This document shows, in pieces, positions 47,513 to 56,735 of a DNA stretch of 64,000 bases. The DNA comes from Arctopsyche grandis (Eukaryota; Arthropoda; Insecta; Trichoptera; Hydropsychidae), in the NCBI RefSeq assembly GCF_051622035.1, contig NC_135355.1, positions 41,638,986-41,702,985 of the forward strand, in the 5' to 3' direction. The notes under the pieces were generated by a model. The model saw only the letters and a list, made by a program, of their open reading frames with translations, did not search any database and was not told the DNA's origin. A program made the translations under genes and the position numbers. How positions within the stretch are numbered: the first letter of the stretch is position 1; every line of letters starts with the position of its first letter.

Positions 47513-47745
47513 AATAATTTTTTTTTATATTTATAGATGTTTGGCGGCTCCTAGCTCATATAAAAAATAATTAATCAAAAAAAATAAAACGATAGATGCA
47601 CCCCAATGGTGGATATCCATAGCATATTAAAAAATAATTTCTCTAGTGCCATAATTGAATAAGGGAGAAGTATAGTACGTTTGTATGGACAAGGCGCTGC
47701 TGTCCAGCCCTCTTATGTAAATCCTACATAAATATTCGTAATGTT
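47513..47745. other. Unrelated segment replacing lectin exons 1-2
   Basis: Homology to copy 1 stops at 47513 (copy 1 about 42650) and resumes near 47745 (copy 1 about 43087). The 230 bp between has no match elsewhere in the window; about 435 bp of copy 1 is missing here. Confidence 0.7.
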
Positions 47746-48033
47746 GTAACGCACTTTTTCAACATTATAATGAAACTCATTTCGGTCCAAGTATGCGCTA
47801 AACACTGATTAAGCCAATTTTTTTCTGATATATGCAGATACAAACTGGTATTTCCTTTGTTTGAGAAATTTAATTTTGTTGGTATTCTAATAGGAATAAT
47901 ATATCATAAGCGTCGAATTGAATTTCAATTGAATTTATATTCAACGCTACTATTTATTTGTTTATTTATTTTATCCAATCAATCATGTACACTTGTCTTA
48001 CTATACAGATCAGGAAACACCAAATGCGTGTTC

Positions 48034-48098
48034 GTTGGTTGGGTGGTCGTAGGTTGGGTGGTAATTGGTTGGTCGTTGGGAGGTCGTTGTTTGGGTGG
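48034..48098 (+). repeat. G-rich GGTTGGGTGG minisatellite
   Basis: Repeated GGTTGGGTGGT and GGTCGT units, with many G2-G3 runs on the plus strand; a G-quadruplex could form. It begins a few bases after the end of the lectin duplication. Confidence 0.65.
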
Positions 48099-48314
48099 AA
48101 ACAACACGTTCGATTTATTTTTTACATTGTACCTCTTTTATACTTCATTTATCAAATATATATTTCATTACATTTATATATGTATTGTGATAACTTTTTT
48201 TAATTTTAATTATACATTTTTAATATAACTTCATTATGTACGTAGAAAATCTTTACAAAGGAGTTGTGCTCTTTTATACGCGATTTTATATAGTAAAAAT
48301 ATCATGCCTTTTTA
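48099..48314. other. T-rich DNA, nothing recognised
   Basis: No gene or repeat matched. Confidence 0.4.
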
Positions 48315-48625
48315 TTACATACCTCCTTTTAGCTTCACTTACGATTACAATTCAGGAAAAAATTTGCCTCTTATCCGATCGTTTTCATATTTTGCCATAT
48401 TGCTTATTTTGGTCATCAATATATGTAAGTAAATGGATCCTCCGCCATTACGATGGTGCAAAAATATCGTGTAAGACGCGTTTGAAATTTGAATTTCTGA
48501 AAAGTACCTGACGTTTATCCAGTTTTTAGTTTTAAACATATATGGCGGTAGTAAAATAAAATTATTGGTATTTTTATTCAAAATAATAATTTTATATACA
48601 AATTATAGAAGAGGTATGTTTTTAA
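48315..48625 (+). repeat. Family B repeat, short copy
   Basis: Shares TTTTAGCTTCACTTACGATT, GATTACAATTCAGG, TGGATCCTCCGCCATTACGA and GGCGGTAGTAAAATAAAAT blocks. A 4-bp insertion (ATATGTAAGTAAATGG region) breaks the frame open in other copies. Confidence 0.65.
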
Positions 48626-48838
48626 AAAACTTTTTTTTTCGATTCAAAGGATTCAAAGTCCCCGTAGGGGGCGCAGTCACATGGGGCCCCGCCAGGGGCT
48701 CAGCCGCAATGAAGCCCCGCCGAAGGGGCCGCAGGGGGCGCAGCATCCATGGAGACCTGTCGGGGGCGCAGCCCCCATGAGGCCCACCTGAAGGGGGTGC
48801 AACCCCCATGGGGCCCCTGTCGGGGGCGCCGTTAGACT
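48626..48838 (-). repeat. GC-rich minisatellite (family O)
   Basis: Five to six units of about 27-31 bp (one near 40), each starting GCGCCCCC and containing a CCCCATG-like block on the minus strand, next to TTTGAATCCTTTGAATCG. GC content is far above the window. ORFs on both strands are Pro/Gly/Arg-rich by-products. Confidence 0.75.
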
Positions 48839-48863
48839 ACCTGTTAGACCTTCCTGGTATATA
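48838..48863 (+). repeat. Half SINE 3' stem-loop
   Basis: CTACCTGTTAGACCTTCCTG then GTATATAT: the loop and 3' arm of a SINE hairpin, directly before a complete SINE. Confidence 0.55.
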
Positions 48864-48864
48864 T

Positions 48865-50378
48865 AGCCAGCAGTATGGCTCAATGATAGCGTGCAGAGCC
48901 GTAGCGATGTTTTTGGCCCCCTTGGCAAATATTAATAAATTTGTCGCCCCATTATTATTTTTTTATTAGATCAAAATTATTTCATTAAAAAAATATATCT
49001 TTAATGAAATATATAAATCACACAGTTTAAAATAAAATTAAAAAAAAAAACAGGATTAATTCTTATATTATAAATGTTCCACATTGACAATTTTGCAAGA
49101 AATACAATTATGAATGGAATCAGTGCGCTTAAAACACAATATATTTTTATTTTTACTAATGTTTGTTTCAAATAATTTTTTCTTTATCTAAAACAAAAAA
49201 TTTGTCTAAACCAGAAACCAATTACATTATTAACAACTTAACTATTACAGATAGAAAAAACTAAAGACGAATTTTCCGTGCTTTGGTGATAGCATATTAT
49301 TGAAATTTATATTATTGATAAATCACTTTCTATTGACAATATACTTAGATTTGATAATCTCTCTTGGACGCTAGTTGATCTCAAATAATTTTTAATTTAC
49401 TAAAACTCCTTTCTTATCTTCGCAAAAAAATTATAATTGATGTTTTAAACATTTAAGTTCATTTAGAAACAATCTATTTCCATGTCCTTTTGTGAAAGTA
49501 TATCACTTTTTTTCCAAATTTTGTTCAAATAAAGTCAACAGAATAATAAAAATAACCACTTTCATAGAATAAAAGCAGATATGATGATGGAACTTGATGT
49601 GCACACGTTGAAGTTCTAAAACGTAATGCTAAAAATATGTACACCTCATATTGACGAAATTTTGACGGAATTCAGAGAACATAAAATTAAGTAAACCGTA
49701 TCCAGTCTTTATGTATTTTTTGTTTCCGTTCCTTCGGACAATTTCTCACAATCCAAAAGTATTAAAAGTAAAACATCATTGTGATGCCTCGAACAAAATT
49801 TGTACATAATTGAAACATAAAATATACGTATACATGTACAAATGTATATTTCAAAAACACATAGAAGTCATCTGACATTTTTTTAATAAGAATTTTTTTT
49901 AAAAAAATAGTCGAAGGACGCCTTTGCCGCCCCTCGCATCGAGCGCCCTTGGCACTCGTCCATTTGCCATAGCTTCGCTGCGGCACTGATAGCGTGTATA
50001 TTTAGTACCAAGTGATCAGTGGGTTCGATCCGCTATACTGCTGGTTAGATTTGGGGGTATTTGTGACTCCAAATCGATCGTTTCTTATCAGAGTTTGCCA
50101 ATTTATCTGATTATTGGTGAAACGGTTCTTCAAAATTGCCAAAAATCATCTTTATTTATTGTTTAAAAATTATGTTCAAAATCTAAATCCGTAGATGTCT
50201 CAATTTAATTAATTCATTCATTCTTATTTCGTGTTCTTCAGCTTCTGGAAATACAGTAATTTATGTAATAATAAAATGCTGCATTGTTTGTAATTAATTG
50301 TCCAGGAAGACGCGTTGGGGCCTTCCTGTCAAGCCTTCTTTTTATATATCTATGTAAAAATAAAATAAAATAAAAAAT
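48865..50378 (+). repeat. SINE, full length, head type a, split by hAT
   Basis: Head AGCCAGCAGTATGGCTCAAT at 48865-48893, resuming at 49989. B box GGGTTCGATCC at 50021-50031, central body 50040-50150, proximal body, stem-loop (CCAGGAAGACGCGTTGGGG to GGCCTTCCTG at about 50303-50330) and an AAAATAAAATAAAAT tail. Confidence 0.85.
48894..49988 (-). mobile_element. hAT element remnant with perfect 8-bp TSD
   Basis: A 1095-bp element with inverted ends CAGAGCCGTAGC and CAGTGCCGCAGC. The target duplication ATAGCGTG is perfect (48886-48893 and 49989-49996). On the minus strand, 49415-49300 encodes a frameshifted hAT C-terminal dimerisation segment: RSFSKLK in one frame, then NYLRSTSVQERLSNLSILS in the next. 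The DDE core is lost. ZMYM1-like hAT transposases have this block. Confidence 0.85.
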
Positions 50379-50384
50379 ATCTAT

Positions 50385-51224
50385 ATAAAATAAATTAAAA
50401 TAAATGAAACATAAAATATGCAGTCTAGATTTACTCCCGTCACCGAAAGGTTAAATAAGGTAGAAATCAAGAGTTAGATATATTTTTTATTCAAGTAAGT
50501 TTATATATAAATCCTTTTAATTCATTTTTATTGTTGCATGGCAATATTTTAAAATGAAAAATGTTTAAAGACTGTATATATATGTATGTGTGTGTATAAG
50601 GACAAAAATATTTTATTCGACACGCGTATTTCGCCATTGTCTTGAGCACAAAGGGACTCTCGCGAGCTACGTTCGCTGATTTTTCTCCGGAGGAAACTTT
50701 CATTTCGAGATAATTAAAAAAGTACTCTTTTTTTTCTTCCTCCCTTTTTTAAGCAATAATTTCATTATTTTCTCAAAATAATTTCATAACAATGAAAGCT
50801 TCTTCTGCGCAAACTTTTCGCATGGCCGCAATTAAAGGACGCTTTTTTCGCGAGCGCACCCGCCAAACTTTCCCCGTAATGATCCGATAATTTTACCCAA
50901 TATTTTCGCAGCCTCCCCGTGTACAGGGGCGGGGAGCGGACGAATTATTAAATCTTTGTCAGTCAGTTTCGGCGATGTCCTACGTTGGCCCTCGGCTGAA
51001 TGAAAAGGAAAAAAGTCGTTTAAAAGCCATAAAATGCAGACGAGAAATATCAACATCACATATATTTGGCGCACCCCCTCGTTCAACAGAGCCTGTAGCC
51101 CTTAAATATACGCAAATTCCTTTGCCCTTCATCACGACGTGATATTTACAATGAATTCCTTCGTATTATTTCATTAAGCTTTCTGACCAGTTGAAATATC
51201 TGAAGAATATTCTCTTATTATACG
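50385..51224. other. Unique DNA
   Basis: No gene or repeat recognised. 50820-51100 is less AT-rich, with an 84-codon minus-strand ORF of no known family. Confidence 0.4.
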
Positions 51225-51490
51225 TTTGACCCACTCAGTTTGAGAGCATTATATACTCGTATATTCTAACCACTAATAATTCCTGCTAGTTTTATTGAGG
51301 ACTACCGGCAATACTTTCTAAGAAAAATAACTTCCTATACACTTTATGTGAAGATTTAACTTTAGTTCAATCCATTCAGAGGAAGGTACCACCTTCGGCT
51401 AAACAATGATTTAAAAAAAAATACCACGTTTCAATTAAAATTCCAAACTGATTAGGGATCAATACTAAATACATATCAATTAAAATCTTA
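51225..51490 (-). repeat. SINE head fragment plus dispersed repeat
   Basis: Same arrangement as 3817-4080: a type-c SINE head remnant followed by the ATTGAGGACTA, GAAGGTACCAC and ATACCACGTT blocks in the same order. Confidence 0.6.
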
Positions 51491-51559
51491 GAATGGAATT
51501 TTTTCGAGATCACAATATGTACAGTCTATATATGTAGATACATATCTTTGAATCTATTA

Positions 51560-52260
51560 TATATAAATTTATTTTATTTTATTTTAAAAATCAATACCAC
51601 AGTGACTTAACAAGTAGCCTCATTGAATAACAAGTGGTTACAATACAAATATATAATACAAATATAACAAAAATAATAAAAACATATAAAGCATGTAAGA
51701 AACACATACCTATATTTAATAAATATGTTCGACCAACTCTACAATATCTGGCATTGAAGAGATCCAAGGAATGTGCCAGTAAGTTAAGAAATCGAACAGC
51801 TCTCGACAGGGGTGATTTCATGAGCATGTTTGTTTTAGCCCTAATGGGTAACAAGACCTCACGTTTTCGTAAAACCCTATGATTTTCCGGGGACAAAAAA
51901 TTTTGCTTCTCCAGGATAGAGGATTTTGAATCTCTCCTTTTAATTATTTTATGAAATGCTTCCCAAGTAATGAATCGCTTCACTTTGCCAAGGAGTTGAA
52001 CCCCAAGGATCCCAAGAAAAAGGCAATAGGGAACAGATACGGATAAAATCCAAATGTCTTCAGAAATAAAAATCTGAGTAATTTTCTTTGGACTCGTTCC
52101 AACATCAGGAAATATCTTGATAGGGTGACTATATAATAGAAGCAGACTCAAGAACACTGAGAACGAATGTACAATATAATGGACGAATGCAGCGAGCTCT
52201 AGATCTATCGAATTACGAATCACGAATCCAAGAATTTGTCATACATTATAAATAATTCAT
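51560..52260 (-). pseudogene. LINE family N, reverse transcriptase C-terminal region
   Basis: The ORF 52223-51591 (210 codons) has SVPYCLFLGILGVQLLGK, RRDSKSSILEKQNFLSPENH, then RVLRKREVLLPIRAKTN and SRAVRFLNLLAHSLDLFNA. This order parallels family D (PTPFLLGMLGYNSLELRSN, ARTVLFRMAPIPRAIRLLN). The 3' end at 51594-51640 forms a decayed stem-loop (ATACCACAGTGAC with CAAGTGGTTAC complement) with a TTTTAAAATAAAATAAAATA tail. 5'-truncated; no catalytic core. Confidence 0.65.
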
Positions 52261-52470
52261 AAAATATCACAGTTCGTAAGAGAAGCTCTCAGACCAAAAT
52301 CAATCCAAATAATCTAAATCAGATAGCTGAAAACAAAGTTAGAAGAGATCGAAAAAAAAGAGACGTCAAACAAGCAGCGAGAACGCTTTGGCCAAAGAAC
52401 GAACCATTTCAATTTTATAAAAACATTTTATCATTCATTATATAACATATTAGTGAAGTAAAAATATATT
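52261..52470. other. Short unclassified segment
   Basis: An A-rich stretch with a short plus-strand open frame; not recognised. Confidence 0.3.
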
Positions 52471-52925
52471 AGCCAGCAGCGTGGCTCGGTCGTTAAGCTT
52501 CTGCTTAGAACTGAGAGGCGCCGGGTTCGATCCCTTGAGCTGACCTCGATTGAAAAGAATATATCTGTAATGCTGCTGGTCAGACCAAGATTTGTGACTT
52601 CTGGTCGATTGTTTCCTATCAGAGTTAGCCAATTTCCTCTGATTTCATTTTTGAAACGATTCCCGATTAAAAATTGGCTAAAAAATCCTTCCTACCCACT
52701 ATGTCACCACTATTTGAGTATGATTAATGTAATTATTACAATAAAATGTATGTACAATTCATAGATGTCTCGTTAATTATCGAGTTTAAGTCAGTGTCTC
52801 GTAATTTAGCGACTTATATAATAAAAAATGCTGTATTGTTTGTAATTGGCCAAGACGGCGCATTGGGGTTTACCTGTAATGCCTTCCTGGTATGAAAAAA
52901 AAATTAAAAAAAAAATAAATAAAAA
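52471..52925 (+). repeat. SINE, full length, head type b
   Basis: Complete: head AGCCAGCAGCGTGGCTCGGT, B box GGTTCGATCC at 52524-52533, ATGCTGCTGGTCAGACC, central body, and the stem-loop at about 52850-52891 (AAGACGGCGCATTGGGG to ATGCCTTCCTGG) with an A-rich tail. AAAATATAT-like sequence flanks both ends, a likely target duplication. The best-preserved copy in the window. Confidence 0.88.
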
Positions 52926-53046
52926 TATATGACAGATAATGAGAGCCTATAATGCAAATTTTATAAGATATAGTGAAAAAATGATATTGTTATAGGCGTT
53001 TAAAAAATTAAAATCTGACAAAACGAGTGGGGGGGGGGGGGGGGGG
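52926..53046. repeat. Family B fragment and poly-G run
   Basis: 52930-53020 matches part of long family B (CTATAATGCAAATTTTATAA, TTATAGGCGTTTAAA, ATTAAAATCT). A run of about 16 G follows at 53031-53046. Confidence 0.55.
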
Positions 53047-53445
53047 CGTAAAGTTAAACACTGGCTATTGGCAGTGGGTGAGCTATCATATTTTCCAAAT
53101 TTTTGGATTATTAAACTGTTTATTTATTTAAAAGTTTTGGATCCTTGCGGCATTACAGGAAGAACCTAATGCGCCAAAATGGCCTAGATAATAAAACAAG
53201 AGAGGGAGAAAACAAAAAAAAATAGATACAACAAAAATCAAACACAAAAAACAACATTTAAACGCAATCATAAAAAAACGGTAAAGTAATAAAATAGCGG
53301 ATAAATGAAAAGTTTAAATGAGTAATTAAATACAAAGATAATTTAATAAGTAGTAAAAATACAAAGAAGGGAATGTCTTGCACCTGCAGCCTGTTCCGAT
53401 AGATAAGAACAAGCTACAAATACAAAAAATCCCTGTGAGGCCCAA

Positions 53446-54837
53446 ATGGAAGAGAGTAGATTAAAATTCCACTCATACATTACATTCAAGGAACTTTCGA
53501 AAAAGGCTATTATCATGCTAACATACTTATACAATGCATGTTTCCGGCTCAAGCATGTGCCAGAGTGCTTCAAAACTGCTCAAATCATAATGTTGAAGAA
53601 ACCAGAAAAGTCACCCGAACAAGTAACATCATACAGACCAATATCCTTGTTGCCTGCGATCTCTAAGCTATTCGAAAAACTATTATTAAAAAGACTCAAG
53701 CCCTTAATCGATGTTCCCGACTTCCAATTTGGATTTAGGTCGAAACATTCTACCATCGATCAAGTGCACCGTGTTATTTCAAAAATAGAGCAATCGCTAG
53801 AGGAAAAAAAGTATTGTCCGGCTGTATTTCTTGATGTCTCACAGGCCTTCGACAGGGTATGGCACGAAGGACTTATCCACAAAATCAGCAAGTCATTACC
53901 TGGAAATTATGTCAAATTACTGGAATCATACTTATCCGGACGCAAATTCAGAGTTGCTCATGAGGAGGCATTCTCTAACTTTTTCACAGCCTCTGCAGGA
54001 GTACCACAGGGAAGCGTAATAGGGCCTATACTGTACTTGATATACACTGCTGACATCCCGACAAGCGAAGAGACATTCATTGGAACATTTGCAGATGACA
54101 CAGTCATTATGTCATCGAGTGAGTCACAGGAGGAAGCATTTGAACGCCTGCAGCGTGCACTGGACAAGATCAGCAAATGGACCAAGGACTGGAAAATGAA
54201 ACTCAACGAGCTAAAATCAATGCAGGTCACATTTGCACTGCGACGAAATAGTGTCAGCACTCAGACTTTCATAAACGGAATCCAAGTTCCACAAGCTTTG
54301 TCAGCTAAATATTTAGGACTGCATCTTGACTCAAGGCTTACGTGGAGGCATCACATTAAAAAAAAAATAGAACAGATTCGAATTAAACAAAGAGAAATGC
54401 ATTGGCTAATAGGAAGACACTCCAAATTAGACCTACAATGCAAAAAACTGATATACCAGGCAATCGTGAAGCCAATATGGACATATGGCATACAACTGTG
54501 GGGATGCAGTAAGCCATCCAATATCGAAAAAATGCAAAGATGTCAAAACCAGTTTTTGAGGATTATCACCGATGCATATCGCTTCGTCACAAATGAAGAG
54601 ATCCACAAGGACCTTAAAATCAAAAAAGTAAAAGAAGTCATCAGAGAATGCGCCGGGAGGCACGAGTTGAGACTGCACCGTCACCCTAACATAGAAGCGT
54701 TGCAGCTATTAGACACAACTCACCAGCAGAGGCGTTTAAAGCGAAAAAAGCCTCACGAATTGGCTTTTCACGAACATTACATTCAAATTATGAAAATAAT
54801 GATGAGCGCAGATTACCAGACAAATATGTTAAAATAA
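53446..54837 (+). CDS. Jockey-like reverse transcriptase, open 463-codon frame
   Basis: Reverse transcriptase of a jockey-clade non-LTR retrotransposon, which copies its RNA at a nicked chromosomal site. In order: SYRPISLLPAISKLFEKLLL (fingers), FGFRSKHSTIDQ, VFLDVSQAFDRVWHEGL (motif A), SAGVPQGSVIGPILYLIY (motif B), GTFADDTVIM (motif C, catalytic Asp pair), KYLGLHLDSRLTWRHH (motif D/E), LIYQAIVKPIWTYGIQLWG and QNQFLRIITDAYR (C-terminal region). The endonuclease and ORF1 are missing. The first 15 and last about 21 codons come from antisense LINE D DNA, so the natural start and stop are absent. The reading frame has no disablement, suggesting a young insertion. Confidence 0.88.
   Translation: MEESRLKFHSYITFKELSKKAIIMLTYLYNACFRLKHVPECFKTAQIIMLKKPEKSPEQVTSYRPISLLPAISKLFEKLLLKRLKPLIDVPDFQFGFRSKHSTIDQVHRVISKIEQSLEEKKYCPAVFLDVSQAFDRVWHEGLIHKISKSLPGNYVKLLESYLSGRKFRVAHEEAFSNFFTASAGVPQGSVIGPILYLIYTADIPTSEETFIGTFADDTVIMSSSESQEEAFERLQRALDKISKWTKDWKMKLNELKSMQVTFALRRNSVSTQTFINGIQVPQALSAKYLGLHLDSRLTWRHHIKKKIEQIRIKQREMHWLIGRHSKLDLQCKKLIYQAIVKPIWTYGIQLWGCSKPSNIEKMQRCQNQFLRIITDAYRFVTNEEIHKDLKIKKVKEVIRECAGRHELRLHRHPNIEALQLLDTTHQQRRLKRKKPHELAFHEHYIQIMKIMMSADYQTNMLK
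53490..54773 (+). mobile_element. Jockey-clade LINE fragment with 13-bp TSD
   Basis: A 1284-bp insertion (exactly 428 codons) into LINE D, flanked by ACATTACATTCAA at 53477-53489 and 54774-54786. 5'-truncated within ORF2. The 3' end stops at about KPHELAFH with no UTR, stop codon or poly(A) tail. Confidence 0.8.
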
Positions 54838-55045
54838 TATCCAATAATCTACGCTCGCCTAGGTGGAAAATATCGCATTCAGGTACAGCAGCAACGATTT
54901 CTTTGAGAAGTCGAATAGCTCTTGGAATAGGAGCCATTCGAAAAAGAACCGTGCGAGCAGGAGTACCTCCTAAATCAAATTATGATGTCTAACATGAACA
55001 TAGTTATTAGGAACACAAAGTCCCAATTGTTACAGCAACAACGGG

Positions 55046-56154
55046 CATGCCGTATTTATTACGATTATATTTCACCATCGACTTAAACCAATTGAAATCT
55101 CTATCGGCGGCCAAACCTCGCCAAATGGCAAAGCTTCAGAGCGATCGGAAGAATGTAGGAAGTTTGTTAGACCAATTGGTGAAATGAAACTAATAGCAAC
55201 CTTGTAAAAGTGACATAATGCAAACAAACACACGTTCATCTAATCGATCACACTTCACTCACTCTTCATTCTCGTGAAGATAATGACATACGAGAACATA
55301 ATCGCTTACGCACCTGGCTTCGACTACAGGTGACTTATAAGCGCCCCCTCTGAAGCGACAATCAAATTTATGCCTCGGGTAGCGTTTATATTTAACTAGA
55401 AAACTTTTTTAGCAGCAAAACTCTTCTTCTTTAAAATTTGTTTGTGTATTCAACAAAGAGTCCAATTTACATTTTAATCGGCTTTTTGCGCCACTGGAAA
55501 CGTACACGCTTCCCTCTCTGACGCCTACGGTTTAAACGAGATAAACACGCACACACCCCCTCGTTGTATTGTCTCATTCCACGGGGGGGAGGGGCGGGCG
55601 TTATGATTTCAAGTTCGAAAACTCGTCGAGAACGTTTTCGAAATTTAATCGTCAAATTATAAACTCTCCTAATCTAGTGGAAAACTTCCCGAAATGTTCC
55701 CGAAACCGATGCACACTCACAACAGCGACTTTCATCGTAACACTACTATGTAGTTAAATCCATACTTCCATTATATGAATTAGTAATCGCCACATCCGGA
55801 GCACTTTGTATATTTTAGGCAAATTTTACCGGGACGAGCTTTTCCGACTTTTCATCGATGCAAAATGTGACCCATTAACTAAATATAATGGGTGATCCAA
55901 TGGAATTTTTTTCTCAAATAAAACAAAGATACTTTGTATAATACAATAGTCATCATACGATATTAAGGTTAGCTTTGTACATAGACGTCTAGTTCAAATT
56001 TGTTGATTGGTGCAAGCATGCATATATTTGCGGTTTGTAATTAATATCTGTATACGTTTGGTTATATACACAGGTAGCCATAGTGCCAATTAAGGGTCAC
56101 CTGTCGGTAAGCTTACGCACAAAGGTTTGTTTACTTTACGCTTAAGCATAAAGG
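55046..56154. other. Mostly unique DNA with a family B remnant
   Basis: 55050-55160 looks like an old family B core (TATTACGATTATATTTCACC, GCGATCGGA). The remainder has no recognised gene or repeat; 55490-55620 is less AT-rich with overlapping ORFs on both strands. Confidence 0.4.
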
Positions 56155-56735
56155 AAAGTAGGAATTTGCAATTTACTGTCAAATTCCATAAACTGGTAAA
56201 CGGTATTTACCGGTAAATGAAAAATGTGGTGGAAAAGGTAAAATAGATGTGGTTATGTGGTTACTTTTCTCAAAAACACTAACCTGGATTGAATCTTAAT
56301 TAATTTAAAATAAATCTCAAGTGAAAAATGTCATATAAATGCATTAAAGTAAATTCGTAATAATAAATAAATTTCATTTTTTATTTTTTATTTATAACCA
56401 TCACATTATAATCATAATTATATTATATAATTAAAGTTTCGATCATAATTGAAACAACCGATCGCATTTATAAAGATTTCGTTAGCCTGTGTTGCTAGTG
56501 AATTCATCAATTTGAAATTGCCACATTTAATGCTGAATACAAACAAATTCCAGAATACTTAATTCTAAATATGCCATTTGCATCGATTTTGAATGTAAAA
56601 TAATGCCTGCGTGTGTGCTTAATTTGCGATAAAATAGTTTTACCGGCATTTACCGATGGCGAAATTTTACCGATTCACCGGTAAATTGGTATACCAGTAT
56701 ACCGATATTGCAAGATATTAGTTACTACTTACGAT
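56155..56735 (+). mobile_element. Family H (hAT-like MITE), compact copy
   Basis: About 580 bp with inverted ends built on TTGCAAT followed by ACCGGTAAA-type motifs: left GGTAAACGGTATTTACCGGT, right TTACCGATTCACCGGTAAAT. No transposase. The 33238 copy begins TAGGGGTTGCAA, a hAT-style end. Target duplication not clear. Confidence 0.65.

Larger units (their letters stand above)
45305..48028. repeat. Tandem duplication unit, copy 2 (lectin locus)
   Basis: Homologous to 39905-43385. Lacks the family B insertion and carries a 230-bp unrelated segment (about 47513-47745) where exons 1 and 2 should be. Homology ends at 48028, next to a G-rich tract. Confidence 0.85.
53108..55045 (-). mobile_element. 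LINE family D 3' end, split by a jockey insertion
   Basis: Minus-strand copy. 55045-54774 encodes the family D C-terminal end (ARTVLFRMAPIPRAIRLL in homologous frame). 53489-53108 is the 3' UTR (CTCTTCCATTTGGGCC, GGTGCAAGACATTCCC) with a decayed terminal stem-loop at about 53140-53185. The 1284-bp jockey fragment lies between. Confidence 0.75.

Noticed and set aside
47857..48228. 123-codon ORF with VGWVVVGWVVIGW repeat
   Set aside because: Translation of the G-rich minisatellite joined to SINE tail and T-rich DNA.
48565..48928. Pro/Gly/Arg-rich ORFs on both strands
   Set aside because: Products of the GC-rich minisatellite; frames on both strands arise from its repeat length.
52471..52560. 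Intact tRNA gene
   Set aside because: A and B boxes are present, but the cloverleaf is incomplete and the sequence continues into the SINE body; many copies share this arrangement.
53958..54260. Antisense ORFs in the jockey RT region
   Set aside because: The plus strand carries all reverse-transcriptase motifs; these are shadows.
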